A DNA stretch of 64,000 bases from Butyrivibrio sp. LB2008 (GTDB lineage Bacteria; Bacillota; Clostridia; Lachnospirales; Lachnospiraceae): NCBI RefSeq assembly GCF_000621565.1, contig NZ_JHXZ01000009.1, positions 124,001-188,000 on the forward strand, in the 5' to 3' direction. Positions within the stretch are counted from its first letter, which is position 1. Each line of letters begins with the position of its first letter. Below the pieces are notes generated by a model that saw nothing but the letters and a program-made list of their open reading frames with translations, did no database searches and was not told the DNA's origin. Below, one piece after another: positions 9,845 to 19,448 of this stretch. The position numbers were made by a program, and so were the translations under genes.

Positions 9845-10243
9845 ATGGGAGACAACAATTTTGGCAGCGTGGTTGACTCGCTGCTTAAAGGTATGAATTC
9901 AATTCTTGCGACTAAGACTGTCGTGGGAGAGGCTACTAAGGTTGATGACACAGTGATCTTACCACTTGTTGACGTTTCGTTTGGTGTTGGGGCAGGTTCA
10001 AGCAACGCTGACAAGAAGAACGGCGGTACAGGCGGATTTTGTGCAAAGATGTCGCCGAGCGCTGTATTGGTAATCAAGGATGGATCTACTAAACTAGTTA
10101 ATATCAAGAACCAAGATGCAATAACCAAGGTTCTGGATCTCGTGCCTGATATTGTGGATCGTTTTTCCAAAAAAGATGATAACATGATGGATGATAACGC
10201 GGCAGTAGACATTGCTTTTCCCGAGGAGAGGAAGGAAGAGTAA
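9845..10243 (+). CDS. ytfJ: YtfJ/GerW-family sporulation protein
   Basis: The 132-residue product matches the YtfJ/GerW family: an N-terminal amphipathic region (VDSLLKGMNSI), then VVGEATKVDDTVILPLVDVSFGVGAG and a glycine-rich loop (NGGTGGFCAKMSPSAVLV), ending in a lysine/acidic tail. In Bacillus this protein is needed for germinant-triggered cortex breakdown, but homologues occur in non-sporulating Lachnospiraceae too, so the role here is uncertain. CGGAGGAG lies just upstream of the ATG. It follows the DUF2953 gene in the standard order. Confidence 0.88.
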   Translation: MGDNNFGSVVDSLLKGMNSILATKTVVGEATKVDDTVILPLVDVSFGVGAGSSNADKKNGGTGGFCAKMSPSAVLVIKDGSTKLVNIKNQDAITKVLDLVPDIVDRFSKKDDNMMDDNAAVDIAFPEERKEE

Positions 10244-10265
10244 GTCTTAGGCTAGGGGGGTCCTA

Positions 10266-10802
10266 ATGGAAAACAAGAGAGAAATTGAAGACATTATCCT
10301 TAATGGGACGAAGGATGAGCTTGCTGAGCTCAGACTTTGGCTTTTTAAAGAAAGTGTAAGACTTGAGAATCAGGAAAGTTCGCTTTCCGACAGGTATGCA
10401 AAACTTGAGGCTGATGAGATTTCTTTTAAAAACAGAGTGGACGCAGCTGAGAGAAAGCTTGAAACAGCGACGAGACGCCTTGATAACGATCAGGCACTCT
10501 TTGAGCAGAGGCTAAAGATTCTTAATAATGGCTTTGATCAGCTTAATGATGACAAGAAAAAGCTGCAGAACGAGTTTATCAGACTTGAGAGGGAGAAAGC
10601 TTACCAGAGAGAAAATGAGTATGATGCGGTTGATTTTTTATTCAGAGGAGTCAACAGTGCACTTGCTCTTAAAAAGAGATATAAAGATCTGATGAAGATT
10701 TTTCATCCCGATAATATAAGCGGTGACCAGGGCATGGTTCAGCTTATTAATCAGGAGTACAGTGAATTGTGTAGACGATATGACGTTAGCATGATTAACT
10801 AA
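10266..10802 (+). CDS. Coiled-coil protein with C-terminal J-domain-like segment
   Basis: The 178-residue protein is almost entirely heptad-like coiled coil (residues about 10-115: ESVRLENQESSLSDRYAKL and similar) and ends with a short J-domain-like helix pair containing the HPD tripeptide at 147-149 (LMKIFHPDN) and LINQEYSEL. J-domains stimulate DnaK; here the domain is C-terminal and short. It could be a specialised DnaK co-chaperone or scaffold. It lies 22 bases after ytfJ with a G-rich ribosome site, so it is probably in the same operon. No named family is recognised. Confidence 0.7.
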   Translation: MENKREIEDIILNGTKDELAELRLWLFKESVRLENQESSLSDRYAKLEADEISFKNRVDAAERKLETATRRLDNDQALFEQRLKILNNGFDQLNDDKKKLQNEFIRLEREKAYQRENEYDAVDFLFRGVNSALALKKRYKDLMKIFHPDNISGDQGMVQLINQEYSELCRRYDVSMIN

Positions 10803-10857
10803 ATATAGTCTTCATAAAATCTTAAGTTGTTTGTTATCGCAATATATGATAATGTAA

Positions 10858-10892
10858 ACAAGTCATTGTTCCGTCTGTGAGCAATGACTTGT
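10858..10892 (+). terminator. Hairpin, probable terminator before recA
   Basis: ACAAGTCATTG (10858-10868) pairs with CAATGACTTGT (10882-10892), an 11-bp perfect stem with a 13-base loop. The following T tract is weak (ATATGTTTTC), so this is a probable but not certain terminator of the preceding operon. It could also be a regulatory palindrome. Confidence 0.5.
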
Positions 10893-11008
10893 ATATGTTT
10901 TCGGGGATATTTGTCAGAACGGGATTTTACGGTTCGACAAAACGTGTATGATGGCATTTTCGCCATAGATTCCAAAAAAGAAAAATTAAATAATCAAAAA
11001 TTAAAACA

Positions 11009-11040
11009 TTGACAAGAACGAACGTTTGTTTTATTATAAT
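11009..11040 (+). promoter_or_regulatory. recA promoter
   Basis: TTGACA at 11009-11014 and TATAAT at 11035-11040. The spacing is 20 bases, longer than the usual 17; an offset -10 such as TATTAT at 11032-11037 would give 17. The first SOS box lies inside the spacer, so repressor binding would block polymerase. Confidence 0.65.
11016..11027 (+). promoter_or_regulatory. LexA (SOS) box 1 of recA
   Basis: GAACGAACGTTT fits the Gram-positive LexA/DinR consensus GAAC-N4-GTTC with one mismatch. It lies between the -35 and -10 elements. Confidence 0.7.
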
Positions 11041-11049
11041 TTCTAGTTA

Positions 11050-11061
11050 GAACAGATGTTC
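11050..11061 (+). promoter_or_regulatory. LexA (SOS) box 2 of recA
   Basis: GAACAGATGTTC matches GAAC-N4-GTTC exactly, within the longer palindrome TAGAACAGATGTTCTA (11048-11063). It lies just downstream of the -10 and upstream of the recA ribosome site. Confidence 0.85.
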
Positions 11062-11078
11062 TAGAAAAGGAGACTCGT

Positions 11079-12152
11079 ATGGAGAGAGAAGAAAAACAAA
11101 AAGCACTTGAAGCAGCACTTGGTCAGATTGAGAAGCAGTTTGGTAAGGGCGCTGTTATGAAGCTTGGTGATTCATCGGATACTATGAATATAGAGACAAT
11201 TCCAACAGGATCACTCAGCCTTGATATAGCACTTGGACTTGGCGGAATCCCTAAGGGAAGAATTGTTGAGATATACGGACCTGAGTCCAGTGGTAAGACA
11301 ACGGTCACACTTCACATGATCGCTGAAGTTCAGAAGAGAGGCGGAATTGCAGGATTTATCGACGCAGAGCACGCACTTGATCCTGTATATGCCAAGAACA
11401 TCGGAGTTGATGTAGATAATCTTTATATTTCACAGCCCGACAGCGGTGAGCAGGCTCTTGAGATCACAGAGACAATGGTTCGTTCAGGCGCTATTGATAT
11501 CGTAGTAGTTGACTCTGTTGCAGCACTTGTTCCCAAGGCAGAGATTGACGGAGACATGGGAGATTCTCATGTCGGACTTCAGGCTAGACTTATGTCTCAG
11601 GCTCTTCGTAAGCTTACAGCCGTTATCAGCAAGTCTAACTGTACTGTAATATTTATCAACCAGCTCAGAGAGAAGGTTGGTATCATGTTCGGTAATCCCG
11701 AGACAACGACCGGTGGACGTGCACTTAAGTTCTATTCATCTGTTCGTATGGATGTTCGTCGTATTGAAGCAATCAAGCAGAATGGTGAGAATACAGGTAA
11801 CAGAACAAGAGTTAAGGTTGTTAAGAATAAGATTGCTCCTCCTTTCAAAGAGGCAGAGTTTGACATCATGTTCGGTAAAGGAATCTCTATTACGGGAGAT
11901 ATTCTCGATCTTGCCGCAAGCGTTGATATCGTTAACAAGAGCGGAGCATGGTATCAGTACAATGGCGAGAAGATCGGACAGGGACGTGAGAATGCTAAGT
12001 TGTATCTTGAGAACAACCCTGAGATTCTTGCAGATATAGATTCTAAGGTAAGAGCATATTACAATCTTCCCGTAGATGTAACTGCATCTAAGAAGGCCGG
12101 CGAGAAGGCGACCGAGGAAGCAGCACCAAAGAAGACTAAGGCAGCAAAATAA
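11079..12152 (+). CDS. recA: Recombinase RecA
   Basis: RecA forms the strand-exchange filament and activates LexA self-cleavage. The 357-residue protein has the N-terminal filament helix, Walker [10 protein letters not shown], the catalytic and Walker B region ([17 protein letters not shown]), L1/L2 DNA loops (around [14 protein letters not shown] and [22 protein letters not shown]), and a Lys/Ala/Glu-rich tail. AAGGAG lies 6 bases before the ATG. Two SOS boxes overlap its promoter. recX follows with no gap. Confidence 0.98.
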   Translation: MEREEKQKALEAALGQIEKQFGKGAVMKLGDSSDTMNIETIPTGSLSLDIALGLGGIPKGRIVEIYGPESSGKTTVTLHMIAEVQKRGGIAGFIDAEHALDPVYAKNIGVDVDNLYISQPDSGEQALEITETMVRSGAIDIVVVDSVAALVPKAEIDGDMGDSHVGLQARLMSQALRKLTAVISKSNCTVIFINQLREKVGIMFGNPETTTGGRALKFYSSVRMDVRRIEAIKQNGENTGNRTRVKVVKNKIAPPFKEAEFDIMFGKGISITGDILDLAASVDIVNKSGAWYQYNGEKIGQGRENAKLYLENNPEILADIDSKVRAYYNLPVDVTASKKAGEKATEEAAPKKTKAAK

Positions 12153-12770
12153 ATGATTATTTCTGATATATGTGCATTGGACAAGAAGAGATCCAAAGTA
12201 TTTATAGATGGTGAATTTGCTTTTGTTTTATATAACGGTGAGCTCAGAGATTTCGATATAAAAGTCGGAAATGAGCTCTCCGACAATAAATATGATGAGA
12301 TTAAGTGCGGACTTCTCCCTAAAAGGGCGAAGCTCCGCGCTATGAATTTATTGCAAAAAAAGGACTATACCGAAAAACAGCTCAGAGACAAGCTCTCTGA
12401 CGGCTTGTATCCGGAAGACTGCATTGACACTGCGATAGATTATGTCAAATCTTACAGATATCTTGATGATGAAAGATATGCCTGCGATTATATAACTTAT
12501 CATATGTCTGTGAGGAGTAAGAACAGGATAATCATGGATCTTATGAATAAGGGCATTTCCAAGGATATTATTCATGAAAAACTTGAGGAATTATATTCGG
12601 AAGAAGGAGAAGATATCGAAATTTCGCAGATCAAAAACTTACTGATTAAGAAAAAATATGACGCGCAAACGTTTGACCATAAAGAAAAACAAAAACTTAT
12701 TGCTTTTTTAATGCGCCGCGGTTACGATGTTTCTGCGATAAAAAAGGCGATGGACAGCGGAATAACTTGA
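12153..12770 (+). CDS. recX: Regulatory protein RecX
   Basis: RecX binds RecA filaments and limits their activity. The 205-residue product has the tandem three-helix RecX repeats: ALRAMNLLQKKDYTEKQLRDKL, the YRYLDDERYACDYITY motif and the C-terminal KEKQKLIAFLMRRGYDVSAI. The ATG follows directly on the recA stop codon, so it depends on recA transcription and the SOS boxes. Confidence 0.92.
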   Translation: MIISDICALDKKRSKVFIDGEFAFVLYNGELRDFDIKVGNELSDNKYDEIKCGLLPKRAKLRAMNLLQKKDYTEKQLRDKLSDGLYPEDCIDTAIDYVKSYRYLDDERYACDYITYHMSVRSKNRIIMDLMNKGISKDIIHEKLEELYSEEGEDIEISQIKNLLIKKKYDAQTFDHKEKQKLIAFLMRRGYDVSAIKKAMDSGIT

Positions 12771-12830
12771 CACTGTGTTTTATAGAATGTAAAATTTAAG
12801 TGTTGTAAAATTGTATTTAAGTGTGTGTTT

Positions 12831-12861
12831 TTGATGCATACTATACAAAATATTGTACAAT
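12831..12861 (+). promoter_or_regulatory. Possible rny promoter
   Basis: TTGATG at 12831-12836 and TACAAT at 12856-12861, separated by 19 bases, upstream of the RNase Y gene. The spacing is slightly long, so this is only a candidate. Confidence 0.4.
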
Positions 12862-12873
12862 GAAAATTGAATA

Positions 12874-12886
12874 AGGAGGTGCTCCT
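12874..12886 (+). promoter_or_regulatory. Hairpin enclosing the rny ribosome site
   Basis: AGGAG (12874-12878), loop GTG, CTCCT (12882-12886). The Shine-Dalgarno AAGGAGG of rny is the 5' arm of this 5-bp stem and the start codon follows at 12890. Such a stem could reduce translation initiation. Confidence 0.45.
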
Positions 12887-12889
12887 GTA

Positions 12890-14434
12890 ATGACTACTGT
12901 TATAGTTGCAGCAGTAACTCTTGTTCTTTCTGCGATTTTGACTTGGATTATCTCATCTGCTTATCAGAAAAAGGTAACAGAGGGAAAAATCGGAAGCGCT
13001 GAAGAGAGGGCAAGAAAAATTATTGACGAAGCACTCAAGACTGCCGAAGAAACGAAGCGTGAGAAACTTCTTGAAGTAAAGGAAGAGGCACTTAAAACAC
13101 GTAATGAACTCGAGAAAGAAGTACGAGACAGAAGAAATGAAGTCCAGCGTACAGAGAGGCGTATTCAGCAGAAAGAGGAAAACGTCGAGAAACGATCTGA
13201 AGCGATCGAAAGGAAAGAGCAAAGTTTAAATGCGAGAGAGGACGCTTTAAACAAGAAGAATGAAGAGGTTACTAAGCTTAACGAACAGAGGGTACAGGAA
13301 CTTGAGAAAATCTCTGGCTTAACCTCCGAGCAGGCTAAAGAGTATCTTTTGAAAATTGTCGAAGATGATGTGAAACATGAGTCAGCTGTCATGATTAAGA
13401 CCATGGAAGCTGAAGCTAAGGAAGAAGCTGATAAGAAGGCGAAAGAAATCGTTGTTAACGCGATTCAGCGTTGTGCCGCTGATCACGTCTCCGAAACAAC
13501 AATTTCCGTTGTTCAGCTTCCCAATGATGAGATGAAGGGTAGAATCATCGGCCGAGAGGGAAGAAATATCAGAACTCTTGAGACAATGACCGGTGTTGAT
13601 CTTATTATTGATGACACACCTGAAGCTGTAGTTATTTCGGGATTTGATCCCATCCGTCGTGAGGTTGCGCGCATTGCACTGGAGAAATTGATCGTTGACG
13701 GTCGTATTCATCCCGCCAGGATTGAAGAGATGGTCGAGAAGGCACAGAAAGAAGTTGCTGCCAAGATCAAAGAAGAAGGTGAAAATGCTGCCATAGAAGC
13801 CGGTGTTCACGGCCTCCATCCGGAAGTTATCAAGATTCTCGGCCGTATGAAATTTAGAACAAGTTACGGCCAGAACTGCTTGAAGCATTCTGTAGAGGTT
13901 GCTCAGTTATGTGGACTATTGGCATCGGAACTCGGTCTCGATGTCAGAGTTGCAAAGAGAGCAGGACTTTTGCATGATATTGGAAAAGCTGTCGATCATG
14001 AGCTTGAAGGCTCACATATCCAGCTTGGTGTAGATATTTGTAGAAAGTACAAGGAATCACAGACTGTTATTAACGCAGTGGAAGCTCATCATGGAGATGT
14101 TGAGCCCCAGTCACTCATTGCTATTCTTGTTCAGGCTGCTGATACAATTTCATCAGCAAGACCCGGTGCAAGAAGAGAGACTCTTGAAACTTACACATCT
14201 AGACTTAAAGAACTCGAAGATATTACCAATAGCTTTAAGGGCGTTGATCACTCTTTTGCTATTCAAGCCGGCAGAGAAGTCAGAGTAATGGTTGTTCCTG
14301 AGCAGGTTTCAGATTCAGACATGATACTTATGGCTCGTGATATTGCTAAGAAGATTGAGGATGAAATGGAATATCCCGGACAGATCAAGGTTAATATCAT
14401 AAGAGAGAGTCGAGCAACTGATTACGCTAAGTAA
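12890..14434 (+). CDS. rny: Ribonuclease Y
   Basis: RNase Y is the membrane-anchored endonuclease that starts mRNA decay in Firmicutes. The 514-residue protein has an N-terminal membrane helix (residues about 2-22), a long charged coiled coil (about 30-150), a KH domain with [15 protein letters not shown], and an HD domain with [13 protein letters not shown] plus AVEAHHGD. Length and order match the family. Its own candidate promoter and a following terminator suggest a single-gene transcript. Confidence 0.96.
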   Translation: MTTVIVAAVTLVLSAILTWIISSAYQKKVTEGKIGSAEERARKIIDEALKTAEETKREKLLEVKEEALKTRNELEKEVRDRRNEVQRTERRIQQKEENVEKRSEAIERKEQSLNAREDALNKKNEEVTKLNEQRVQELEKISGLTSEQAKEYLLKIVEDDVKHESAVMIKTMEAEAKEEADKKAKEIVVNAIQRCAADHVSETTISVVQLPNDEMKGRIIGREGRNIRTLETMTGVDLIIDDTPEAVVISGFDPIRREVARIALEKLIVDGRIHPARIEEMVEKAQKEVAAKIKEEGENAAIEAGVHGLHPEVIKILGRMKFRTSYGQNCLKHSVEVAQLCGLLASELGLDVRVAKRAGLLHDIGKAVDHELEGSHIQLGVDICRKYKESQTVINAVEAHHGDVEPQSLIAILVQAADTISSARPGARRETLETYTSRLKELEDITNSFKGVDHSFAIQAGREVRVMVVPEQVSDSDMILMARDIAKKIEDEMEYPGQIKVNIIRESRATDYAK

Positions 14435-14470
14435 TGCTGTTTCTGAACAATTATTGGGTAAATGTAGTGG

Positions 14471-14506
14471 AGAGGCTATTTTGCGAAAGCAAGATAGCCT
14501 CTTTTT
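14471..14506 (+). terminator. Intrinsic terminator after rny
   Basis: AGAGGCTAT (14471-14479) pairs with ATAGCCTCT (14494-14502), with an inner TTGC/GCAA pairing around a GAAA tetraloop region, followed by a run of T. This is a strong rho-independent terminator. Confidence 0.9.
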
Positions 14507-14532
14507 AGTAGAGTAGGAGAACTTGTTATATT

Positions 14533-15864
14533 ATGTTGCCGGTTGAATTTAAAAACAGAATGAAGGACCTTTTAGGTGACAAAGATTATGAGCTTTTCAT
14601 TGAGACATTTGAAGCTGATAACAGATATCATGCTTTGAGGATCAATACTTTAAAAGTTCATGATGATTTTAAAGATAAGCTCGATTGTATAACAGAGCAG
14701 GTTCCGTGGGAAGAAACGGGATTTTATTATGATGCATCTTTTGCGCCGGGAAAACACCCCTACCATGAGGCGGGGCTTTATTATATTCAGGAGCCAAGTG
14801 CTATGGCACCTGTTCATTTCCTTGATCCGAAACCGGGAGATAAGATCCTGGACCTTTGCGCTGCACCCGGTGGTAAGTCCACACAGATAGCTTGTAAGCT
14901 TGAAGGAAAAGGACTTTTACTTACGAATGAGATAAATAAGGACAGAGCAAAGATACTGTCTTTGAATATAGAGAGACTTGGCATAGAGAATGCCATGGTA
15001 TTAAATGAGTCGTCAGAACATTTGGCTGACTTTTTTTACGGTTATTTTGATAAAATATTGGTAGATGCTCCTTGCTCGGGCGAGGGTATGTTTAGAAAGA
15101 ATGACAATGCCACCGATGAATGGAGCGTTGAGAATGTTCTTCTTTGCGCTAAGAGACAGGCTGAGATACTTGATAATGCTGCTAAGATGCTTGTTCCGGG
15201 TGGCACGCTTGTATATTCGACATGTACTTTTTCTAAAGAGGAGAATGAGGATAATATTGAAGCTTTTTTGGAAAGACATGATGACTTTAAATGCGAACTT
15301 ATGAAGAGACTCTTCCCGCATGAAGTGAAGGGTGAAGGACATTTTCTGTGCGTTCTTAAAAGGGACGGAGAGAATATTTCTGTAAAGAACAGCTATGTGC
15401 CCGGTGGCAGAATAGTTCCTGCAAGAAAAGAGCAGATAAAGGTTTTTGAGACGTTTATGAAGGAAACTTTTGCCGGCGATACAGATAAGAGACTTGTTGA
15501 TGGCAAGGTCATTTTTATGTTTGGCGATCAGATGTATCTTGCTCCGAAGGATATGCCTTCGTTTGAGGGGCTTAAGGTGTTGAGGCCGGGGCTTCATCTC
15601 GGAACGCTTAAAAAGGAGAGATTTGAGCCGTCACATGCGCTGGCGCTGTTCTTAAATCCGGAGGATGTTAAGCTTACGTATGAGATTGCATCTGATGATG
15701 ACAATATCAGACAATATCTTAACGGACAGACGCTTCGTGTATCGCGCGCGGGTAATAAGGGCTGGTGTCTTGTAACGACCGACGACTATAGCATCGGTTG
15801 GGCGAAGGAAGCGGGCGGTATGCTCAAAAATCACTATCCTAAAGGGCTTAGGATCAATTATTAA
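14533..15864 (+). CDS. RsmB/NOP-family rRNA (cytosine-5) methyltransferase, RsmF-like
   Basis: SAM-dependent m5C methyltransferase acting on rRNA. The 443 residues include the SAM motif DLCAAPGGKSTQIA, the catalytic VDAPCSGEGMFRK and YSTCTFSKEENE, giving both conserved cysteines of the family, and a C-terminal RsmF-type/PUA-like portion (LRPGLHLGTLKKERFEPSHAL). This layout fits RsmF/YebU-type enzymes that modify 16S rRNA; the exact position cannot be read from sequence. A GTAGGAGA ribosome site precedes the ATG. The gene stands after the rny terminator and before the ABC exporter pair. Confidence 0.9.
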   Translation: MLPVEFKNRMKDLLGDKDYELFIETFEADNRYHALRINTLKVHDDFKDKLDCITEQVPWEETGFYYDASFAPGKHPYHEAGLYYIQEPSAMAPVHFLDPKPGDKILDLCAAPGGKSTQIACKLEGKGLLLTNEINKDRAKILSLNIERLGIENAMVLNESSEHLADFFYGYFDKILVDAPCSGEGMFRKNDNATDEWSVENVLLCAKRQAEILDNAAKMLVPGGTLVYSTCTFSKEENEDNIEAFLERHDDFKCELMKRLFPHEVKGEGHFLCVLKRDGENISVKNSYVPGGRIVPARKEQIKVFETFMKETFAGDTDKRLVDGKVIFMFGDQMYLAPKDMPSFEGLKVLRPGLHLGTLKKERFEPSHALALFLNPEDVKLTYEIASDDDNIRQYLNGQTLRVSRAGNKGWCLVTTDDYSIGWAKEAGGMLKNHYPKGLRINY

Positions 15865-15886
15865 AAATAGAAGGATAAGATCAAAA

Positions 15887-17611
15887 ATGAAAAAACTTCT
15901 TGCATATCTTAAGGGATACAAAAAAGAGATAGTATTGGGACCGCTGTTTAAGCTCTTGGAGGCGTCTTTTGAACTTTTGGTTCCATTTGTTATTGCTTCT
16001 ATGATAGATAACGGAATTAAGGCAGGGGATAAGTCACATGTAATTAAAATGTGCATGATACTTATCCTTTTGTGCGTTGTTGGTTGCATAAGTGCGATCA
16101 CGGCGCAGTTCTTTGCTGCAAAAGCTGCGTCCGGATTTGCCAAGAAGGTTAAGAGAGCTCTTTTTGACAATATACAGTCACTGTCATTTTCTGATATGGA
16201 CAGGATTGGTACATCTGCAATGATGACCAGGATGACGAGTGATATAAATCAGGTTCAGCAGGGTGTTAATCTTACGATAAGGCTTCTTTTAAGATCGCCA
16301 TTCATAGTTTTTGGTGCTATGTTCATGGCATTTATCATTGATGCCAGAATGGCGCTTATTTTCCTTGTGACAATAATACTGCTGTTTGCGGTTGTCGGTG
16401 CGATCATGGGATGGAGCATCCCTAAATACAGCGAGATACAGGGAAGACTTGATACAGTACTCAGACTTACAAGAGAGAATCACACCGGTGTCAGAGTTAT
16501 CAGGGCTTTTGGTCTTGAGAATGAAGAAAAGAATAAGTTCCATAAGAGTAATGATGCGCTAATGCAGCTTCAAAGCTTTGTTGGCGGAGTATCTGCGCTC
16601 ATGAATCCTGTTACATTTGCGATACTTAATCTGGCAATTCTTTATCTGATCTACAGAGGCAGGTTCTATGTTGAGATTGGAGACCTTACACAGGGCGAAA
16701 TCGTAGCTCTTTATAATTATATGTCGCAGATACTTATCGAGCTAATTAAGCTTGCCAATCTTATTCTTACAATTACCAAGGCAATTGCTTCTGGTAACAG
16801 GGTGCAGGAACTTATTGAGCTTAGGAGTTCTATGGTTGACGGAAGTGATGATGTGTTTGAAGAGACTACGGAGCATGTTGTCTTTGACAATGTATTTATG
16901 AGATATGAGGGAGACAGCGAAGATTCGCTTGAAAAGATAAATCTCTCTGTAAAAAGAGGAGAAAGAATCGGAATTATCGGAGGTACAGGAAGCGGAAAGT
17001 CTACGCTTATCAATCTGATTCCGAGGTTCTATGATACCAGGGAAGGAAATGTGATAATTGATGGCAAAAATGTCAAAGAATACAAGCTTGAAGCACTCAG
17101 AGAGCGAATCGGCATTGTGCCGCAGAAAGCAGTTCTTTTCCACGGGACGATCAGAGATAATATGCGCTGGGGTAAGAATGATGCTACAGATGAAGAAATA
17201 TATGAGGCTCTTCGTATAGCCCAGGCTGATGAGATAGTTAAGGGAAAAGAGAGTGGCCTGGATCATATGGTATCGCAGGGAGGAAAGAATTTCTCGGGCG
17301 GCCAGAAACAGAGGCTTACAATAGCCAGAGCCCTTGTCAGAAAGCCGGAGATACTTATTCTTGATGATTCGGCTTCGGCACTTGATTTTCTTACGGATAA
17401 GAATCTCAGAAAAGCTATCGGCGAGATGGAAGATACACCGACTACTTTTATTGTGTCTCAGAGAACGTCTGCGGTTCACGACTGCGACAAGATAATTGTT
17501 CTTGAAAACGGCGCTGTTGTTGGAATGGGTACACATGATACTCTCCTTGAAACTTGTGAGCTTTACAAAGAAATATATGAATCTCAGTACAAGAAGGAGG
17601 GAGCGGTATGA
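15887..17611 (+). CDS. ABC exporter subunit, degenerate ATPase half
   Basis: Half-transporter with a six-helix membrane domain (residues about 1-300) and a nucleotide-binding domain. Walker A is GGTGSGKST, the signature is FSGGQKQR and Walker B ends LILDDSASALD: the catalytic Glu is replaced by Asp. This is typical of one half of heterodimeric exporters such as BmrCD or TM287/288, in which one ATP site is degenerate. The partner overlaps by four bases (ATGA). Substrate is unknown; multidrug or peptide export is possible. Confidence 0.9.
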   Translation: MKKLLAYLKGYKKEIVLGPLFKLLEASFELLVPFVIASMIDNGIKAGDKSHVIKMCMILILLCVVGCISAITAQFFAAKAASGFAKKVKRALFDNIQSLSFSDMDRIGTSAMMTRMTSDINQVQQGVNLTIRLLLRSPFIVFGAMFMAFIIDARMALIFLVTIILLFAVVGAIMGWSIPKYSEIQGRLDTVLRLTRENHTGVRVIRAFGLENEEKNKFHKSNDALMQLQSFVGGVSALMNPVTFAILNLAILYLIYRGRFYVEIGDLTQGEIVALYNYMSQILIELIKLANLILTITKAIASGNRVQELIELRSSMVDGSDDVFEETTEHVVFDNVFMRYEGDSEDSLEKINLSVKRGERIGIIGGTGSGKSTLINLIPRFYDTREGNVIIDGKNVKEYKLEALRERIGIVPQKAVLFHGTIRDNMRWGKNDATDEEIYEALRIAQADEIVKGKESGLDHMVSQGGKNFSGGQKQRLTIARALVRKPEILILDDSASALDFLTDKNLRKAIGEMEDTPTTFIVSQRTSAVHDCDKIIVLENGAVVGMGTHDTLLETCELYKEIYESQYKKEGAV

Positions 17612-19329
17612 AGAAAGGGACTCTCAGAAAAGTGCTTCATTATGCGGGCAAATATCGCGGACTTGTATTTTTGTCGCTGATACTTGCTGTGATAACTGCT
17701 GCACTTGCTTTGTATATTCCAATCCTTGCGGGTAAGGCGATTGATAATCTTACCATCGACGGTGGCAAGCTGTTAGTGCCTATCCTTGTCAGGATGTTTG
17801 TGGCAATCGTGATCACTGCGATTTGTCAGTGGGTGATGAATAAGGCGAATAATGTCATTACTTTTAAAGTTGTAAGAGATGTTAGGGCGGAAGCTTTTGA
17901 CAAGCTTCAGACACTGCCCTTTGAGTATCTTGATAAAGTGCAGACAGGAGAAGTGGTGAGCAGGATAGTTGCAGATATAGATCTTTTTGCTGATGGACTG
18001 CTGATGGGATTTACCCAGCTTTTTACTGGTATAGTGACGATTCTTTTCACGCTTGTGTTCATGTTTTATTTAAGCTTCAGGATTGCGATAGTTGTAGTTG
18101 CGCTCACACCGCTTTCGCTTATTGTTGCAAGAGTTATCGCAGATAAGTCGTTCAAGCTATTCAAGATTCAGAGTGAAGCCAGAGCGGATCAGACTTCGTT
18201 TGTCGATGAGATGATCGGTAATCTTCAGGTTGTAAAGGCATTTGCGCATGAAGATGAGAACATGGAATATTTTGATGAGGTAAATGGCAAGTTAGAAGAC
18301 GCTTCTGTTAAGGCAGTTTTTGTTTCGGCGATAACTAACCCCGGAACAAGATTTATAAATAACCTTGTATATGCATTTGTTGCTCTTTTCGGAGCTTTTG
18401 CGTGCATCAGTGGCGGAATGACCGTGGGCGGACTTACGATCTTTTTAAGCTATGCAAATCAGTATACGAAGCCTTTTAATGAAATCTCGGGAGTCGTGAC
18501 TGAACTTCAGAATGCGCTTGCCTGCGCTAAGAGGGTATTTGATCTTATTGAGGAAAAGAGCGAAGAAAAGGATAAAAAGTCTGCGCCCGAGAAGTTTACC
18601 GCTGAAGGCGTCGTTGATATCAAAGATGTTTCTTTTTCATATGATAAGAATAAGAAGCTTATAGAAGATCTTGACCTTAATATTGTCAAAGGTCAGAGAG
18701 TTGCGATAGTAGGACCTACGGGAAGCGGAAAGACGACGCTTATCAACCTGCTTATGAGATTTTATGATGTTGACAGGGGAAGCATCAAGATTGACGGATA
18801 TGATATCAGGGATGTCAAGAGGCTTGATCTTAGGGATAATTTCGGTATGGTCCTTCAGGAAACCTGGCTTAGGCACGGTACGATAAGGGATAATATTACT
18901 CTCGGAAGAAAAGATTTCAGTGATGATGAGGTAATTGCTGCGGCTAAGGCAACTCACGCGCACAGCTTTATCAAGAAGTTGCCCGAAGGATATGATACTG
19001 TTATTTCAGAGAATGGAGGAAATCTTTCGCAGGGACAGAAACAGCTTTTGTGCATTACAAGAGTTATGCTTAATATCCCGCCAATGCTGATCCTTGATGA
19101 AGCCACATCATCAATTGATACTCATACGGAGATGAGAATACAGCGAGCCTTCAATAAGATGATGAAGGGCAGAACGAGCTTTATTGTTGCACACAGATTA
19201 TCAACGATTGTTGAAGCGGACGTAATTCTTGTTATGAAGGACGGACACATCCTTGAACAAGGCAAACATGAAGAGCTTCTTAACAAGAAAGGCTTCTACC
19301 ACGAACTATACAACAGCCAGTTTGCATAA
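17608..19329 (+). CDS. ABC exporter subunit, catalytic ATPase half
   Basis: Partner of the preceding gene. The 573 residues carry a six-helix membrane domain, Walker A GPTGSGKTT and Walker B LILDEATSSID with the catalytic Glu present, while the signature loop is altered to LSQGQKQLL. Complementary degeneracy with the upstream subunit shows that they form one heterodimer with one consensus ATP site. Translational coupling by the ATGA overlap supports equal expression. Confidence 0.92.
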   Translation: MKKGTLRKVLHYAGKYRGLVFLSLILAVITAALALYIPILAGKAIDNLTIDGGKLLVPILVRMFVAIVITAICQWVMNKANNVITFKVVRDVRAEAFDKLQTLPFEYLDKVQTGEVVSRIVADIDLFADGLLMGFTQLFTGIVTILFTLVFMFYLSFRIAIVVVALTPLSLIVARVIADKSFKLFKIQSEARADQTSFVDEMIGNLQVVKAFAHEDENMEYFDEVNGKLEDASVKAVFVSAITNPGTRFINNLVYAFVALFGAFACISGGMTVGGLTIFLSYANQYTKPFNEISGVVTELQNALACAKRVFDLIEEKSEEKDKKSAPEKFTAEGVVDIKDVSFSYDKNKKLIEDLDLNIVKGQRVAIVGPTGSGKTTLINLLMRFYDVDRGSIKIDGYDIRDVKRLDLRDNFGMVLQETWLRHGTIRDNITLGRKDFSDDEVIAAAKATHAHSFIKKLPEGYDTVISENGGNLSQGQKQLLCITRVMLNIPPMLILDEATSSIDTHTEMRIQRAFNKMMKGRTSFIVAHRLSTIVEADVILVMKDGHILEQGKHEELLNKKGFYHELYNSQFA

Positions 19330-19448
19330 GGAATTGAATAAGATTTGGATATGCCAAAAAACAAAAGCGTATTATGTCAACCTTGTGCTAGAATGGAAAT
19401 GGATGTATAATTCAACATCTATTCAAAAAGATTCAATGAGGGGCATAT

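Noticed and set aside
13382..13888. Gene on the minus strand within rny
   Set aside because: It lies wholly inside a strongly conserved coding region and shows no ribosome site or recognisable domain.
15887..19329. Two independent homodimeric exporters
   Set aside because: The ATPase halves have complementary defects (Asp for Glu in one, altered signature in the other) and the genes overlap, which marks one heterodimer.
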